A stretch of 37,500 nt of DNA from Chrysomallon squamiferum (lineage: Eukaryota > Mollusca > Gastropoda > Neomphalida > Peltospiridae). The position numbers were made by a program, and so were the translations under genes. This document shows, piece after piece, positions 13,190 through 26,600 of this stretch. The stretch's first letter is position 1; each line of letters opens with the position of its first letter. Below the pieces are notes generated by a model. That model did not search any database. It worked only from the letters and a program-made list of their open reading frames with translations, and was not told where the DNA came from. The stretch is from NCBI GenBank assembly GCA_012295275.1, contig CM022673.1, positions 25,522,261 through 25,559,760 of the forward strand. Direction: 5' to 3'.

Positions 13190-13620
13190 AGGAACCAGTA
13201 CTAAAATAATAAAATCTATGAAAACACAAGTATGCATAGAAACTGTAATATTAAACGGTTTTACACTCTATAAGTAATAAAATCTATGGAACAAATATAT
13301 GAATAGTAAAACATTTTAACATTTGTATTAGAGATCAAATCCAAGGAAAAGTTATTAGTATGCATAGAAATCAAGATGTAAAACATTTTAACATTTTGTT
13401 TCAGTGATAAAATCTATGACAACACAAATATGCATAGGAACATTTAGTAAAACATTTTAACCCTATATCAGTGATAAAATCTATGGAAAACAAGCATACA
13501 TAGGAACCAGTACTAAAACATTTTAACCCAGTATCATTGATAAAATCTATGGAAAACAAGTATGTACAGGAACCAGTACTAAAACATTTTAACCCTTTAT
13601 CAGTGAGAAAATCTTTGGAA
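13190..13620. repeat. Degenerate ~65-70 bp tandem repeat, about 6 copies
   Basis: Recurring blocks GGAACCAGTACTAAAACATT, TTAACCC and GATAAAATCTATGGAAAACA with AGTATGCATAG. Copies are diverged by indels. Confidence 0.8.
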
Positions 13621-13629
13621 AGCTAAAAA

Positions 13630-13910
13630 AAAAGTCTGTACAGCCAAAGACTAAGATAATACTTCGGGTTGAACTGCGAAGCAGTGGGGAGCTTCTCAAA
13701 ACACCAGACACATGTAAGCACGGACAGAAAACAACACTTGAAGTTTGTACACAGGAGTAAAACAATAGCCTAAAGGTGAAGTGTGGATGGGAATGGCTTC
13801 TGACCTTTTGATAAACCTGCTGTGGACGTAGTTGTAGTGCACCGGCACTTTCTCTTTCTTAGTTTCTGGTCTGGAGAAACAGTTTTATATGCTTTGTGAC
13901 AGATTAGTCC
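13630..13910. other. Complex non-repetitive island
   Basis: A stretch of balanced composition directly after the degenerate repeat at 13190-13620. It has no coding frame or recognised family. The following 13,998-15,999 is AT-rich with no gene seen. Confidence 0.2.
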
Positions 13911-15999
13911 TGTTTCATCTATGATTCAAACTTATTTTTTTTATAAAACAAAGACAGACAGACAGACAGACACACACCCACACACACACACACACAAAGT
14001 CACTTCAAGTTGTAATTTCATAAATAATAATACTGGTCATCATTATAAATATGTATCAGAAAAAAAAAAAAAATTTACAATTATTTTATACTTTTTCTTG
14101 TTTTCCAGTTCAGTTGTAGATATTAGTCCAATAAATATGAAAACAGTAAAATAAAGATATCATATTAACATTCTTAATTATTATTATTATTAATTTTGTT
14201 AATAAAAGAGAGGAAAAACACCATATAATGTAATATATTACTTCAGTTTTTATGGCTTTAATACACACATTAAAAAAATATAATAAAGAAAAAGGAAATT
14301 CTTAAAAATACTAAACTATTTCACTTACTTCCTTTAAACGTTTTTCTACTTCACAATGTTCTAAGAAGATTAAAAAAATCTGTTCTAATGCACAAGGTGG
14401 ACAGACACATTCAAAGAAAGTCACATTCTGTACTGGACAACTTCATATGAGAACAAGTTCAAAGTATTGTTCAAAGGGTGGTAACTCTGTTTTTGAAGTC
14501 ACCTCAGAGCAGGCTATGTGTGTGTGTGTGTGTGTGTGTGTGTATCTGCATGACGTAGAATACATTAACGTATGATATACATTTTCACGTCCTGTGTATG
14601 CATTTAGTAGTTTCTGAACACTGCTTTCAACTTAACACACTCGCTCTCTCATGCATATTGTGATCACAATTTTAAATACAACCTTTAGATGCAGGATACA
14701 AATTTCTTCAGAACTTAGGTTTTTCATGAGCTTGTGTATTCAGAAATGCAGAATAAATCAACATGGCTCAATTTTGTTTTCTTTTCAAATGATGGGTGGG
14801 GTTTTTGAGTGAAATGAAATATCTGTTAATAAATAACCCTAAAAAGGTGAACATTTTTAAATGTGACATTTCCCACTGCTCAGATTACTGATTCCCTGCC
14901 ATTTTAATCCTGTGGATTTTTTTTTTATTTGTTCAGTTACTGAAGAACTGTCAACCTACATAAAAGATGAACATATGTATTGATATGTTAACAGTTTTTG
15001 TTTCTGCATATTTTCTTGCAGAACTTAAGAAGAACACAAGGCTCTGTAGATTAGATCCAGTTTCTGTATATACAGATAAATTATATCATTAATTACCATT
15101 AGAATTATTCTATTTCATGATTATCATATACAGTGATATACACACATGAAAAAAAAAAAATAAAAAAAATAAAATTTACAAAAAGAAGAAAAATGTAAAA
15201 TACCAGTAAGAACATCCTAAAACAAACACATCATTATTTAAAACTGCACATGATAATGTCTTTAGCAAGTTAAAGCTGTATTACCTCTCCCATTCTCAAT
15301 CATTTTCCACACATTAATCTACTCAGCATTTTCAGCCTGACACGGAGAATATATCAAAGGAAAAATAAAATGTATTTAGATGTCAAAAACATATTTTTTC
15401 TATTAAAAAAAAAAAGTTTAAGACTGCAGTGAGTTAATTAATCTCCATTTTTATCTTTCTATGTGTCTACAGGCAAAATTTATCATTATTTTTAAATATT
15501 GTACGCTATGACACAAACTTCAATTTCAAATTTTTATCTGTACCATCTAATGTGTTATGATTAAAAATAGTTTTGAAATATTAATGGGCCAGATTAGGAA
15601 CATCTCTGCACATTCATAAACACAGAAGAAGTGGATGTTTCAAATATCAGTTTATATCCCAGTATTATTATCTAATAAAACATATATAAATAAACCACAA
15701 CTCACAGCAGTATGAATAGGTTGTCAGGGTATATAATAAAATTATACATAAAATGTAAAAGCCTATCAGCAACAAAACAAATACAAGTTATAAAGAATAT
15801 GTATATATACACACACACACACACACATCTATAACATACATATATTTCTAGCAATATTAATTGACATAAACTGAAAACAGAATGTATTTTAATTAATAAA
15901 ATTACATTTAAAAATCAAATTCAACAAAACAGATAATCAATTACATATTTCTGACCGAAATTTCCTGTGACTGTTTCAGATTTACTCACATTTAACGAA

Positions 16000-16450
16000 G
16001 AAAAGTTAATTACATCAACAGTGAACTCCTGTACACACTTGTGTGTCACAACACACAACTATACTACTATCACTGTTGTGAATATATAACAAAATGTTAC
16101 AGGGAGGATTAAAAACTAAGATGCTCACCTCTCTGTGAAGTCTGCACCTAACCAACGAGACAGGACTAATCCATGTTATTACGTTAGCAGATAAAAACGC
16201 TGCGAAGAAGAAGACGACGATGAACGAGAAAGTGTAGACAAGAAAGAGGAAGATACTGACACCAGTGCAGCATCCTACTTTATTACAAGCCAGTGTTAAC
16301 CCAGCACTCCCCAAACCACAGCAGCACGTCTACTGTGGTGCTGTTAGTACAGGGAAGAAAACACAACACAAACACACAATAGTATTAGGCATAGGGAAAT
16401 GCAGAGAGATAAGCACTAACGCTTCCTCTAAACAGATGTGTGCTTAATGC
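16000..16450. other. Complex island with an exon-like reverse-strand donor
   Basis: Higher GC and several CpG. On the reverse strand the frame from about 16314 reads a hydrophobic stretch (FLVYTFSFIVVFFFAAFLSA) and reaches a good donor (CACAGAGAG|GTGAGC at about 16128). The hydrophobicity may just reflect a purine-rich (GAAGAAGACGACGATGAA) forward strand. It could be an untranslated first exon. No family recognised. Confidence 0.25.
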
Positions 16451-18165
16451 GCTTAGCAAAACAAACAGCTGATCACTAGTGTTACATAAAAAGCAGTAAT
16501 TTCAATTTAATCAGAGCAAAACTGTGTTTGTATTTCAGCTGTGTATTCATCGTATTATGATGAAATTGATGCTGCTGTTGTTGTTTTGTAAAGAAATACA
16601 AAAACACTGAATGGTGGGGGGTTTTTTTCTTTCTTTCAATACGTAAATGCTGATTTAGTATTTGTAGTAATAATATTATATTTTGTACAAATATATAAAT
16701 GCAGATATTAAATTTCTTGTGGTAATCCTAAAAAACAGATATTTGTTTAATTACACCATTACACATTTTGCAAAAAAATAAAAAAATAATTTAAAAAATG
16801 AAATAATAATAATAATAAATAAATGAAACTGTAAAAATATAATAAAATTAAAATAAAAACAATAAGAAAATATACAAAAAAAAACCCAGTTGTTTATTCA
16901 CTTAAGCTGGGCTGGATTTTATAATAATTTTTTAATTTATAAAAATATTTTTATGTAACATGAAAATACAGCCATCATTTAAACTACTGACAACAAACAA
17001 CAGCAAAGGATTTTTGAATACATAAACCTTCTCATAGATGGGAATAACACACATATCTCCACCAATTATCAAAAACCTCATAGAAAACTGGCTGACTTGG
17101 GAAAACAGCAAAATGAGTGATCTAGGAGAATTGATCCACTTTTACCTCAGAGTACTGATGACTTAGTTGTTAAGACATTTTTTTTAAAAGACTTTGCAAA
17201 CTGAAGAACAGATAATTAATACAGGCAATGACACACAGGAAAATATCAAATTATCCAGATATAACAAAAAATATTACTGTAACAGTTACTTTGAACCTAT
17301 GAGGAAAAAGGACGATCATCTCCGGCTTTGTAAAAACTGGTGTGACAAGTACTTGGGTATCACAGCTGTTTGTAAGTGGTTCATGGTTCAATGTATTTTA
17401 CACGTTTATTGAACCAGCGAAGCTATTAAAACTGTTCACATCTGTTGTGAAAACATAAAATACTGTTATTCTGATCAGAAAAACGTCAATTAAACATTTC
17501 CTGAGAATACACAAAAAAAAAAAAAAAAAAAAAATGTTTCTTGCTGTTTAATTGTTTTAAAAATATTTACAAAAAGTATATATATACTATTTATGTGAGA
17601 ATAACTTATTTAGATCAAAAAATGTTGTCAAAGTTTTATAATCCATAGATTTAACATTACAAAATAAAATAAAAAAAATAAAAAATTAAAAATCATATCA
17701 CCACCTACTAAACACATTGGTGTCATTTTAAACAATCTGAACAAGCAGATTATTTTAGTATCTCTAGTCTGGTAATGTATCACAGATCTTCAGAATCTGT
17801 AATGGTTGGTGACTAGAATGTTCAAGATCACTACTCTTACTCTTGGACTACTGAAAGTATTTTGTGATCCATTTTTTTCTGCTAAAAAAGTAGTGATTTA
17901 TTTAATGATTTCAGGTTTCTTCATTTATTAGTTATATGCATGTGTTAACGAGAGGATAAAACTTCCTGCCGTGATTAGTAATTAGATATTTTATTTCAAC
18001 TTACAGCAAAGAACAAATCATGTCAATGATAGGTTTACTGTCATCTTCATTATATATACTTATTAACATTTTACCTTTATTTGTTTACACAAAGGAAAAG
18101 TTTATACTCTGTAACACAAATAAATTCATATAATTTATAACTCTAAAAAATGTAAAATGAAAAAT

Positions 18166-18170
<5 letters not shown>

Positions 18171-18239
<69 letters not shown>
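18171..18239. repeat. (GA)n microsatellite
   Basis: About 34 GA units. The reverse tract (CT)n also occurs at 6421-6440 and 8755-8782. The stretch 16,450-18,860 shows no convincing gene. Confidence 0.95.
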
Positions 18240-18240
<1 letters not shown>

Positions 18241-18869
18241 AATTGCAGTTGCACTTTAAAAAAAAATAATAATAATAATTTTAACAGGTATAAAAATCCT
18301 ATTCAGAATAAGCCATCAGTGCAAATTTTACAGTGCAATAACCTGCATAGTTTGTAGGCAAACATTCAGTTCCCATCAGTCAAATAAAAATAATTACTCT
18401 CCACACTGAAATCTGGTTTGGAAAACTTGATTTAGTAAAAGAAAATATTTTCTCTAATTATTCCCAGATGTAAAACATTTCTAAATTCTAATAATATAAC
18501 TTGTATTTATAAGAGATAATTTGTTTAGGCAACTTCATTGACGAAACGTTTCCAGTAACAATTACTAAATTAATAACAGTTATTTTTTGATGGGATATGC
18601 ATGCCTTTGGGGTTTACACAAGTTTATATATTAATTCCATTAGGAGCTTATTATCTAAATAATCTAAAAATAATAATAATAGGGAAAACAATGAAATAAA
18701 CTGGAGTCTAGTAATGAAGTTACGAACTCACTTTATAATAAATAAATAAAAAATAAATAAATAAATAATAAAGTCAATCTATATGAATTGGCTTTACTAT
18801 TACTATTAATGTATCATACATTTACATTTTTTCTTTTTCTTTTAAACCATCGACATGCCATTATTCTGA

Positions 18870-19110
18870 ACGTCCTTCAGTCCTGCGTTTCACTTAAAGA
18901 AATAAAATAAAAGTTTGCTTTCTCCGTGAAGCTGAGTCTCGATCTCCATCTGCCAGATTTGATGTCTGAACAACATCGTGAAACGTTACCGCCGCCTGCA
19001 ACACCGTCGCAAACTTGTGATTTATGATCTCGTTCGACTGGCGTGAGGTGGTTTGCAGCACGTTTTCGTAGCACGCTTAGGCGAATTGTTATTTCGGAAC
19101 CAGTGTAGTG
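18870..19110 (+). promoter_or_regulatory. CpG-rich island, likely promoter / 5' UTR exon of the RhoGEF gene
   Basis: About 17 CpG dinucleotides in roughly 240 bases, in surroundings that are almost CpG-free. It lies 1.0-1.2 kb upstream of the predicted start exon and on its coding side. A donor (GGC|GTGAGG at 19043) and an ATG at 19024 (MISFDW, exiting in phase 1, the phase required by exon 2) lie inside, as does an upstream short frame from ATG 18962 that ends in TGA overlapping the second ATG. It could therefore be a non-coding first exon or an alternative coding first exon. The 93-codon reverse-strand frame here is not convincing as protein. Confidence 0.4.
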
Positions 19111-19483
19111 AGGATAAAAAATAAAATTTGAATAGGTAAACATCGGCGGAAAATTCAAAATTACATTTGGTAATTCTTACATATTTTTGATTCGCTTTTT
19201 AAATAGTTTGATCGTTTCATTTTAATATGGTATTCACTTTTGCAAAACGTGTAAAATAATGTTCGGTTTAATAAGCAGGGCAAGAACTACAGGGCCACTT
19301 TTAATCTTTATAAGTTTATTACACTTTCAACTTTAAACCAGATTCAGAAATTGAATTGCCAAAAAAGCTATCGTATTCCTAATAGTAATAGTAATGATAT
19401 TAATACGAAGAATACCATTAGTATCTAACAATCCACATCTTTGTTTCAGAAAATATGCAAATCGATATTGTTTTGTTCAGAGA

Positions 19484-19484
19484 A

Positions 19485-19536
<52 letters not shown>

Positions 19537-19538
19537 TA
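19484..19538. repeat. (TAA)n microsatellite
   Basis: About 18 TAA/AAT units followed by an A run, between the CpG-rich island and the predicted RhoGEF start exon. Confidence 0.95.
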
Positions 19539-20095
19539 AAAAAAAAAAAATCTTAATACTAATAGTAATAACAAAACAGCATAAAAAATGAACCTAAGCT
19601 AAAAAATATAGTATAGTTTTAAACTGAATTTGAATTAAAAATTAATGATGACTCTTCAGGTATAAATAATAATACTCATTATAGTGTTAGTAGCTTACAT
19701 AGATGATTGCATTAATATGATTCACTCACTGTACAAAAAAATATTAGAGGCATTATATGATTTCTTTTAGTAATGCATGTTTTGGTGATTTGTAATTTAA
19801 TTCATAAACATTTGGCATCAGTGATCCAAAACTAACTGATGTAAAGGTAACTTTCTTTTTTCATTATTATTTTGTTACTTTTTTTTTAAAATATCAGTAA
19901 AAAGATATATAATTTTGAGTACTCAACATTAGGATTTTATATTGCATTTGTTTAAGAAGAGAGGTGGCTGGATTGTACAGTTTTATTTTACTTTGGCCAT
20001 AGTATATTTTATATGTTTCATTATCATGTGTAATACTGAAAAATTAAATCTAATATCTGTTTGAAGCTTGCAGGGTTTTGTAACATAAGAATGAG

Positions 20096-20123
20096 ATGTT
20101 GTCAGCACGAAGCAGGTTAATAG
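20096..20123 (+). CDS. RhoGEF predicted coding exon 1 (start codon)
   Basis: The first DH exon (20734) has no ATG in its reading frame and an in-frame TGA lies just upstream of it (20703-20705), so an upstream exon must supply the start. ATG at 20096, preceded by an in-frame TAA at 20081, encodes MLSARSRLI and then a lone G before the strong donor AATAG|GTAAGA at 20124. The phase-1 exit matches the phase required by the acceptor at 20733. A possible acceptor (TTGCAG) ends at 20073, so the exon may begin there with a short 5' UTR. Its donor is the first unit of the tandem array that follows. An alternative start is at 19024. The choice is inference. Confidence 0.45.
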
Positions 20124-20550
20124 GTAAGACTTAATATATAATAGATAAGACAATATATAATAGGTAAGACTTAATATATATAATAGGTAAGACTTAATAT
20201 ATAATAGGTAAGACTTAATATAAAATAGGTAAGACTTAATATATAATAGGTAAGATTTAATATATAATAGATCAGACAATATATAATAGGTAAGACAATA
20301 TATAATAGGTAAGACTTAATATATATAATAGGTAAGACTTAATATATAATAGGTAAGATTTAATATATAATAGATCAGACAATATATAATAGGTAAGACA
20401 ATATATAATAGGTAAGACAATATATAATAGGTAAGACTTAATATATATAATAGGTAAGACTTAATATATAATAGGTAAGATTTAATATATGATAGATCAG
20501 ACAATATATAAAATCTGTGTATGTTGAAATAGTTAAAGTGAGCTTCTCAG

Positions 20551-20600
<50 letters not shown>

Positions 20601-23600
20601 CCTCATTCCCCCCTTTCTTAATGTAATTTATCTTTGCTATTTTACTTTTTCACTTATTATTAAACACTTGGGTAAGTAAGTTTACCTCACAGTAGCACAC
20701 ACTGACACTTCTCTGACACTGTTTTTGATTCAGCTTTGTCTCAGCCGTCAGAAGGAGACAGCGAGGATGGAATCACATTCACTACGAGTGTGCAGGACAA
20801 GGAGGCCAAGGAGGAGGCAAAGAGGGAGCGAAGGAGGAGAAAGCTGGAGAGAGAATTGTTTGAAACGGAACAAGCTTACATCTATCACTTAGAGGTCATA
20901 CACAAGGTAAAGACTTTGGTGTTATTGTTTGTAATTTGTATTATATAGATATTTGTTTTGTGGTTATATGTAAAACTGTCTTTGAAACAGATTTGGTGAA
21001 ATTTGGGTGTTTGTTTTAAAGTATTGTTGGCATAAAGAGCTGTGAAAAATGGATGTTACGGTATATTAAATTTATTCGTTATAATTGATATATTGTAAGG
21101 ATCTTAGGATGAATTAATTTGTTTTATTAAACATTACAACAGATGTCTGTATGATAAATAATTATTTGTTTTTACTTTATATTGTTTTACATGGTTTTTG
21201 TGTGAAAAAACAACAAAATGCTATTCATTTCCAGAATTTTTTTACTGAAGTACTCAAATTATAGATGACACCAAGTTGATCTATATTAAGAACAAAATCT
21301 TGTTATTTTATCTTGTAAATATTTATAATCAATCTCTTTTGGCAACAAGTTAATGCAGTATTTTCAGAAAATTAAAAGAAGACAGTATTTCATTGTCTTA
21401 AATGAATATGTAATCATTTATTAATTTCTCGCCACACTTTCAACACAACACTGTTTTTTCAGTACTTCGACTTCCCTCTCAGATTCGCTTGTATTATTCC
21501 TGAGGAAGTACACAGTAGAATATTTGGCAATGTGGAACAGATTTTGGAGGTGAACCGCAAACTCATTGACTACATGGAACAACAAACAGTAGGACAGGCC
21601 TTCCACCAGATTGGTCCATTCCTGAAACTCTATTCAACTTACGCTAATGGCCATGAACAAGCTCTTAGTGTTTTACAGGTTTCTTATTTAATTTAATTTT
21701 TTTTTTTTCTACATAAGGATTATCTGGTGCTGAAATGACAAATGGTTTTAATCAAAAAAAGATAATAACTAAATGGTAAAACAGTTTTCTTTTATTTTAG
21801 ACTTCTTTTCATATTTCATTTGCCCCCCATTTCTCCAGAGAGTAATTTGTGGGTAATGTATATGCAGAAAATTGAAAGGAACAAAATTACAATTTTAATT
21901 TATAAAATGTTAGGCAGTGACGTGTGTTGTTTGTAACAAGAATAGGTTAAAAAGATTTGTGTGTTTGTTTTTTAGGAATGGAAACAGAAGAAAAGTGAGT
22001 TTAGCGAATACATCAAGACACAGGAAGCTCGCGCAGAAATGAAAGGGTTAACACTGAATGCTCTTCTTATCACCCCCGTTCAGAGAATTCCTCGGTAAAA
22101 GTCTTACAACACATCATTATTTAGAGAAAAACCCCATCTTGAATCTTAGTTTTCCTACAGCTATTCTTTTTTGAAATCATCAATCTTATATCACCTTGTA
22201 TTATTTACTTCATTAAATCCTTTGGTAAATTTTTAAACTTAATGTACAGATATTTTTGGAATATTTGTCTTCCATTATAACTAGTATCTGTTTCTCTTTG
22301 GTATTTACTTTACTGAACTCCTTGGAACTCTGTCTTCCAGTAAAACATTTTTTATTGCATTATATTATTATTACTTAATTCTGACAGTTTACATATTTTT
22401 TTTTTTTTTTTTTTTTTGTTAATTTAAAGATTTATTTGAAAACTTTGTATTTCATTTTAATTACTTTGTATTAGTACTGTTACACAGTGTTATTTAACAT
22501 GGATCCATATCTTCCAGTCAACAATTGTATTTCAGATTGTAACAATTTTATACATTTTTAAACATCTCCACGTCATCAACAATAACAGTGTTGTATTACA
22601 ATCTGGTAGTTGCATGTTTTAACATGTATAACACTGTTTTACATTACAATAAAAATGATGTAATATTTGTCATGGAAATCTACTTTTACTATAATATGAA
22701 TCATCAGTAACTGATTTAAATGATTGTTTGATGAAGTGGGAATAAAGTATATTATGAATAATAATTTTAAAAAAAAAAATGACATTTGTATAAAAAGGAA
22801 AAAATTTGTGTCAGTTCTATCACAAGTTTGGAAATGATTATTTTTAACAAAAAAAACAAACAATTAAAGAAGACTTAATATTGTTCTTTTAATTCTTGTG
22901 TTGTCAAAATAATGAACTGTAAATTTTATTTGTTCATCTAGCTACAAGCTTCTGCTTGAGGATCTTTTGGCACACACACCTAAAGATCACCATGACTACC
23001 AACATCTGCATGGTCAGTGAGCTATTGCCATTTCATACAATTAACATTGTCCATTTTTAAAGTGTACATTTTTGTTATAGAATTCTCCATATTGTTTAAC
23101 ATATAACTGCTGTTCTGTAAGTCTTGTCTCTTTATCAAACGTCGTTTATTACAGAGTTATCACCCCTGCTGCACATATGCCTTTACTTATTTTAATTTCT
23201 ATATGATTATTATTTCCAAACCTTAATCTAAAAGTTTGTCCTATTTAATGATGGAGAATTTATTTTTACCTTTAATGATTATTTCTGTATATTCTTTACA
23301 TTTTACACACACTAAGCCAATTATGTAAGGAATATAAGTGAAAACGATATTCTGATGGTATTTTTAAATTTGCAGATGCAACAACTCAGATAGCTGATAT
23401 AGCCATGCATATTAATGAACATATTCGTCAGCATGAAAACTTCCAGAAAATGTTGAGTATTCAGAAAAGTTTTGATCAGTCTGCACCCAAAATCCTAACA
23501 CCAGGCAGACAGTTTATCAGAGAAGGTATTCTTAAAAAGGTAAATGAATTTACCTCAGTGAATCATACACATGTTTTTATTATATTATTAATCCACTGAA

Positions 23601-26600
23601 AATTATATTCTATCTGAAATTTTATAGACATTTTTAAGTGGGCATTATTTATTGTTAATTTCAAAAAGTTGTTAATAATATGATAAGAATTAAAACAATA
23701 CAGATTTTATCAGGTTTAAATTAGATATCAGTAACATATTTTTTAATGATTCAAGATATTGATTTTTTTTTCTTAATTCACTGATCTGATTGGTCTGAAA
23801 ATTTAAAAATAAAAAGTTCAGTTTGTTTATTAGTATTTTGTTGTTTTATAAAATCTGAAGGCTTTTAACTTGACTGTTTAAAATTTATTTATTTCAGATC
23901 CGAAATATCATTCCACCATATTTGATTGTATAATAGTTTCAAATGAAAATGTGATTCCATATTTAACTGTAATAATAGTTTCAAATGAAAACATGATTCC
24001 ATCCTTTACTGTATAATAGTTTCAGATGAAAACGTGATTCCATATGTTACTGTATAATAGTTTCAAATGAAAACGTGATTCCATATGTTACTGTATAATA
24101 GTTTCAAAGTAAAACCTCATTCCACACTACACTGTACACTGTTCTCTCTCACACAGGTTACATGTTCTGTTCTCTCACACAGGTTACATGTTCTGTTCTC
24201 TCTCACACAGGTTACATGTTATGTTCTCTCTCACACAGGTTACATGTTCTGTTCTCTCTCACACAGGTTACATGTTCTGTTCTCTCACACAGGTTACATG
24301 TTCTGTTCTCTCACACAGGTTACATGTTCTGTTCTCTGACACAGGTTACATGTTCTGTTCTCTCTCACACAGGTTACATGTTCTGTTCTCTCACACAGGT
24401 TACATGTTCTGTTCTCTCTCACACAGGTTACATGTTCTGTTCTCTGACACAGGTTACATGTTCTGTTCTCTCTCACACAGGTTATATGTTCTGTTCTGTC
24501 TCACACAGGTTACATGTTCTGTTCTCTCTCACACAGGTTATATGTTCTGTTCTGTCTCACACAGGTTACATGTTCTGTTCTTCTCTCATGTTCTGTTCTC
24601 TCTCACACAGGTTATATGTTCTGTTCTGTTCTGTCTCACACAGGTTACATGTTCTGTTCTCTCACACAGGTTACATGTTCTGTTCTCTCTCACACAGGTT
24701 ACATGTTCTGTTCTCTCTCACACAGGTTACATGTTCTGTTCTCTGACACAGGTTACATGTTCTGTTCTCTCTCACACAGGTTATATGTTCTGTTCTGTCT
24801 CACACAGGTTACATGTTCTGTTCTCTCTCACACAGGTTACATGTTCTGTTCTCTCTCACACAGGTTACATGTTCTGTTCTCTCACACAGGTTACATGTTC
24901 TGTTCTCTCACACAGGTTACATGTTCTGTTCTCTCACTCAGGTTACATGTTCTCTCACACAGGTTACATGTTCTGTTCTCTCTCACACAGGTTACATGTT
25001 GTGTTCTCTGTCACACAGGTTACATGTTCTGTTCTGTCTCACACATGTTACATGTTCTGTTCTCTCACACAGGTTACATCTTCTGTTCTGTCTCATACTG
25101 TTACATGTTCTCTCACACAGGTTGCACGTCGCACGGGGAAGGCACAGGAGAGAATGTTTTTCCTGTTCTCCGACGTTCTGCTGTACGGCAAGGCCAGACT
25201 GCTGGACAGTGGTAGAAAGACGTACTCCTGCTGCTGTGTCCTCCCTCTCAAACACTGCCACGTCGAGCCTGTCTTCATCACCAACCTGCCTAAACTGGAC
25301 AGCGGGGGAATGTTCATGGTTGTTGTTTTTTTTAGTTCAGACTGTTTGTTTAGGTTATATGTTTAAGGACTTTAACGCAGCCTAATTTTATAAATTCTGT
25401 TATATAAATGTATTTTGAAAATTTTATTGTAATTTGTTTTATATAAACCAATGGTTTAGATGTTGTTGTATCTGACTTTAGGTATCTGTTATAGTTTCAT
25501 GATGGTCAGTGTTCTAGTAATCATATAGAACAAATCTATAGTAACACTGATGTCTTTAATAATCCATTAGAACATTTTAATAGAGCAGTTGGTTTGGATG
25601 CTTAGGATTAAGAATATGTATACAACAAAAAGAAAAGAAAAAAGAAAGAAATCTTGTAGAGAAAAATAAATGTTGTATTTTTCCAGATTTCCTGCAAAGA
25701 TGAATGTTTGCTGTTGTACTCTGACGATGTTGAAAATGCTAAATCTTGGACAGCAGATTTTAATAAAGCTATTACGTTAGTATTTTACTGAAAACAGTTT
25801 GTGTGTTAAACTTTATTGCTCTGTTTGTATCCTAAAGATCAATGTCTCTTATTAATAAATGGTCAAATTATGAAAGAATTTACAACATTATATAAATGGT
25901 AAATAAAAAAGATCATCTGACCATTTCTGCAAGAACTAATTTAATTTTATGTTTGAATTAGTGTTACTTTACTGATAACAGCTTCATATTTTTGGTTAAT
26001 AATGGTTTGTACAAAATATTTGTCTAATCTGGAAACAAATATATAAACAGATAAATGACCTCGAGACAAATCAGTGTCATTAACTTTTGTTTCAACATAA
26101 TCTTTCTTCCTTGCCAAATCCATTTTCCCACATTAACATTGTCCTTTGGATAATTTCATGGCCATCTGGTAGTAAAAATTGGTCTCAGATGAACTGTTAC
26201 TTATTTTATTTATTTTTATTTTTTAGAAAACTCTGCACTGATCGCAAAACGCTTAGGAAGCCAAGTAGTAACAAGATTCCTCTCAAAGGGAAATCACTTC
26301 GCAGGAAAACACGACAAGACAAAAAGGAGGAGCAGGCTTTCAAAGTAATGTCAAGTTTTATTAAAATTTGATTCTGTTTTGTTATTATTTGTTTTAATAA
26401 CTGCCATAATGCTAGTTTGGTGTTTGCTACTAAAGTTTCTCTTTAAATGAAATGATTATAAAAATAAATAGCAAATGGAATTTGTTTCAAACAGTGTGTT
26501 ATATCATAAAATATTTCTATGTATCCATTATGTCTATTTATATATTTCTGTATGTCTATTTATATATTATTGTATATCTATCAATATATTTCTTTATTAA

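Noticed and set aside
16015-16314. Reverse-strand membrane-protein-like frame
   Set aside because: Its hydrophobic stretch mirrors a purine-rich forward strand and it has no ATG start; kept only as a possible untranslated exon because of the good donor.
17194-17412. 72-codon forward frame with YYCNSYFEP and HLRLCKNWCDKYLG
   Set aside because: Starts at TTG, no recognised family, no supporting splice sites, AT-rich codon use like the surroundings.
19983-20504. Reverse-strand frames reading SYLLYIKSYLLYI
   Set aside because: By-product of the GTAAGA-containing minisatellite.
24188-25100. Long forward frames of the type VTCSVLSHTGYMFCSL, up to several hundred codons in three frames
   Set aside because: All frames of the 26/28-bp array are open at once, so they carry no evidence of coding; only the exon from 25121 shows protein-family similarity.
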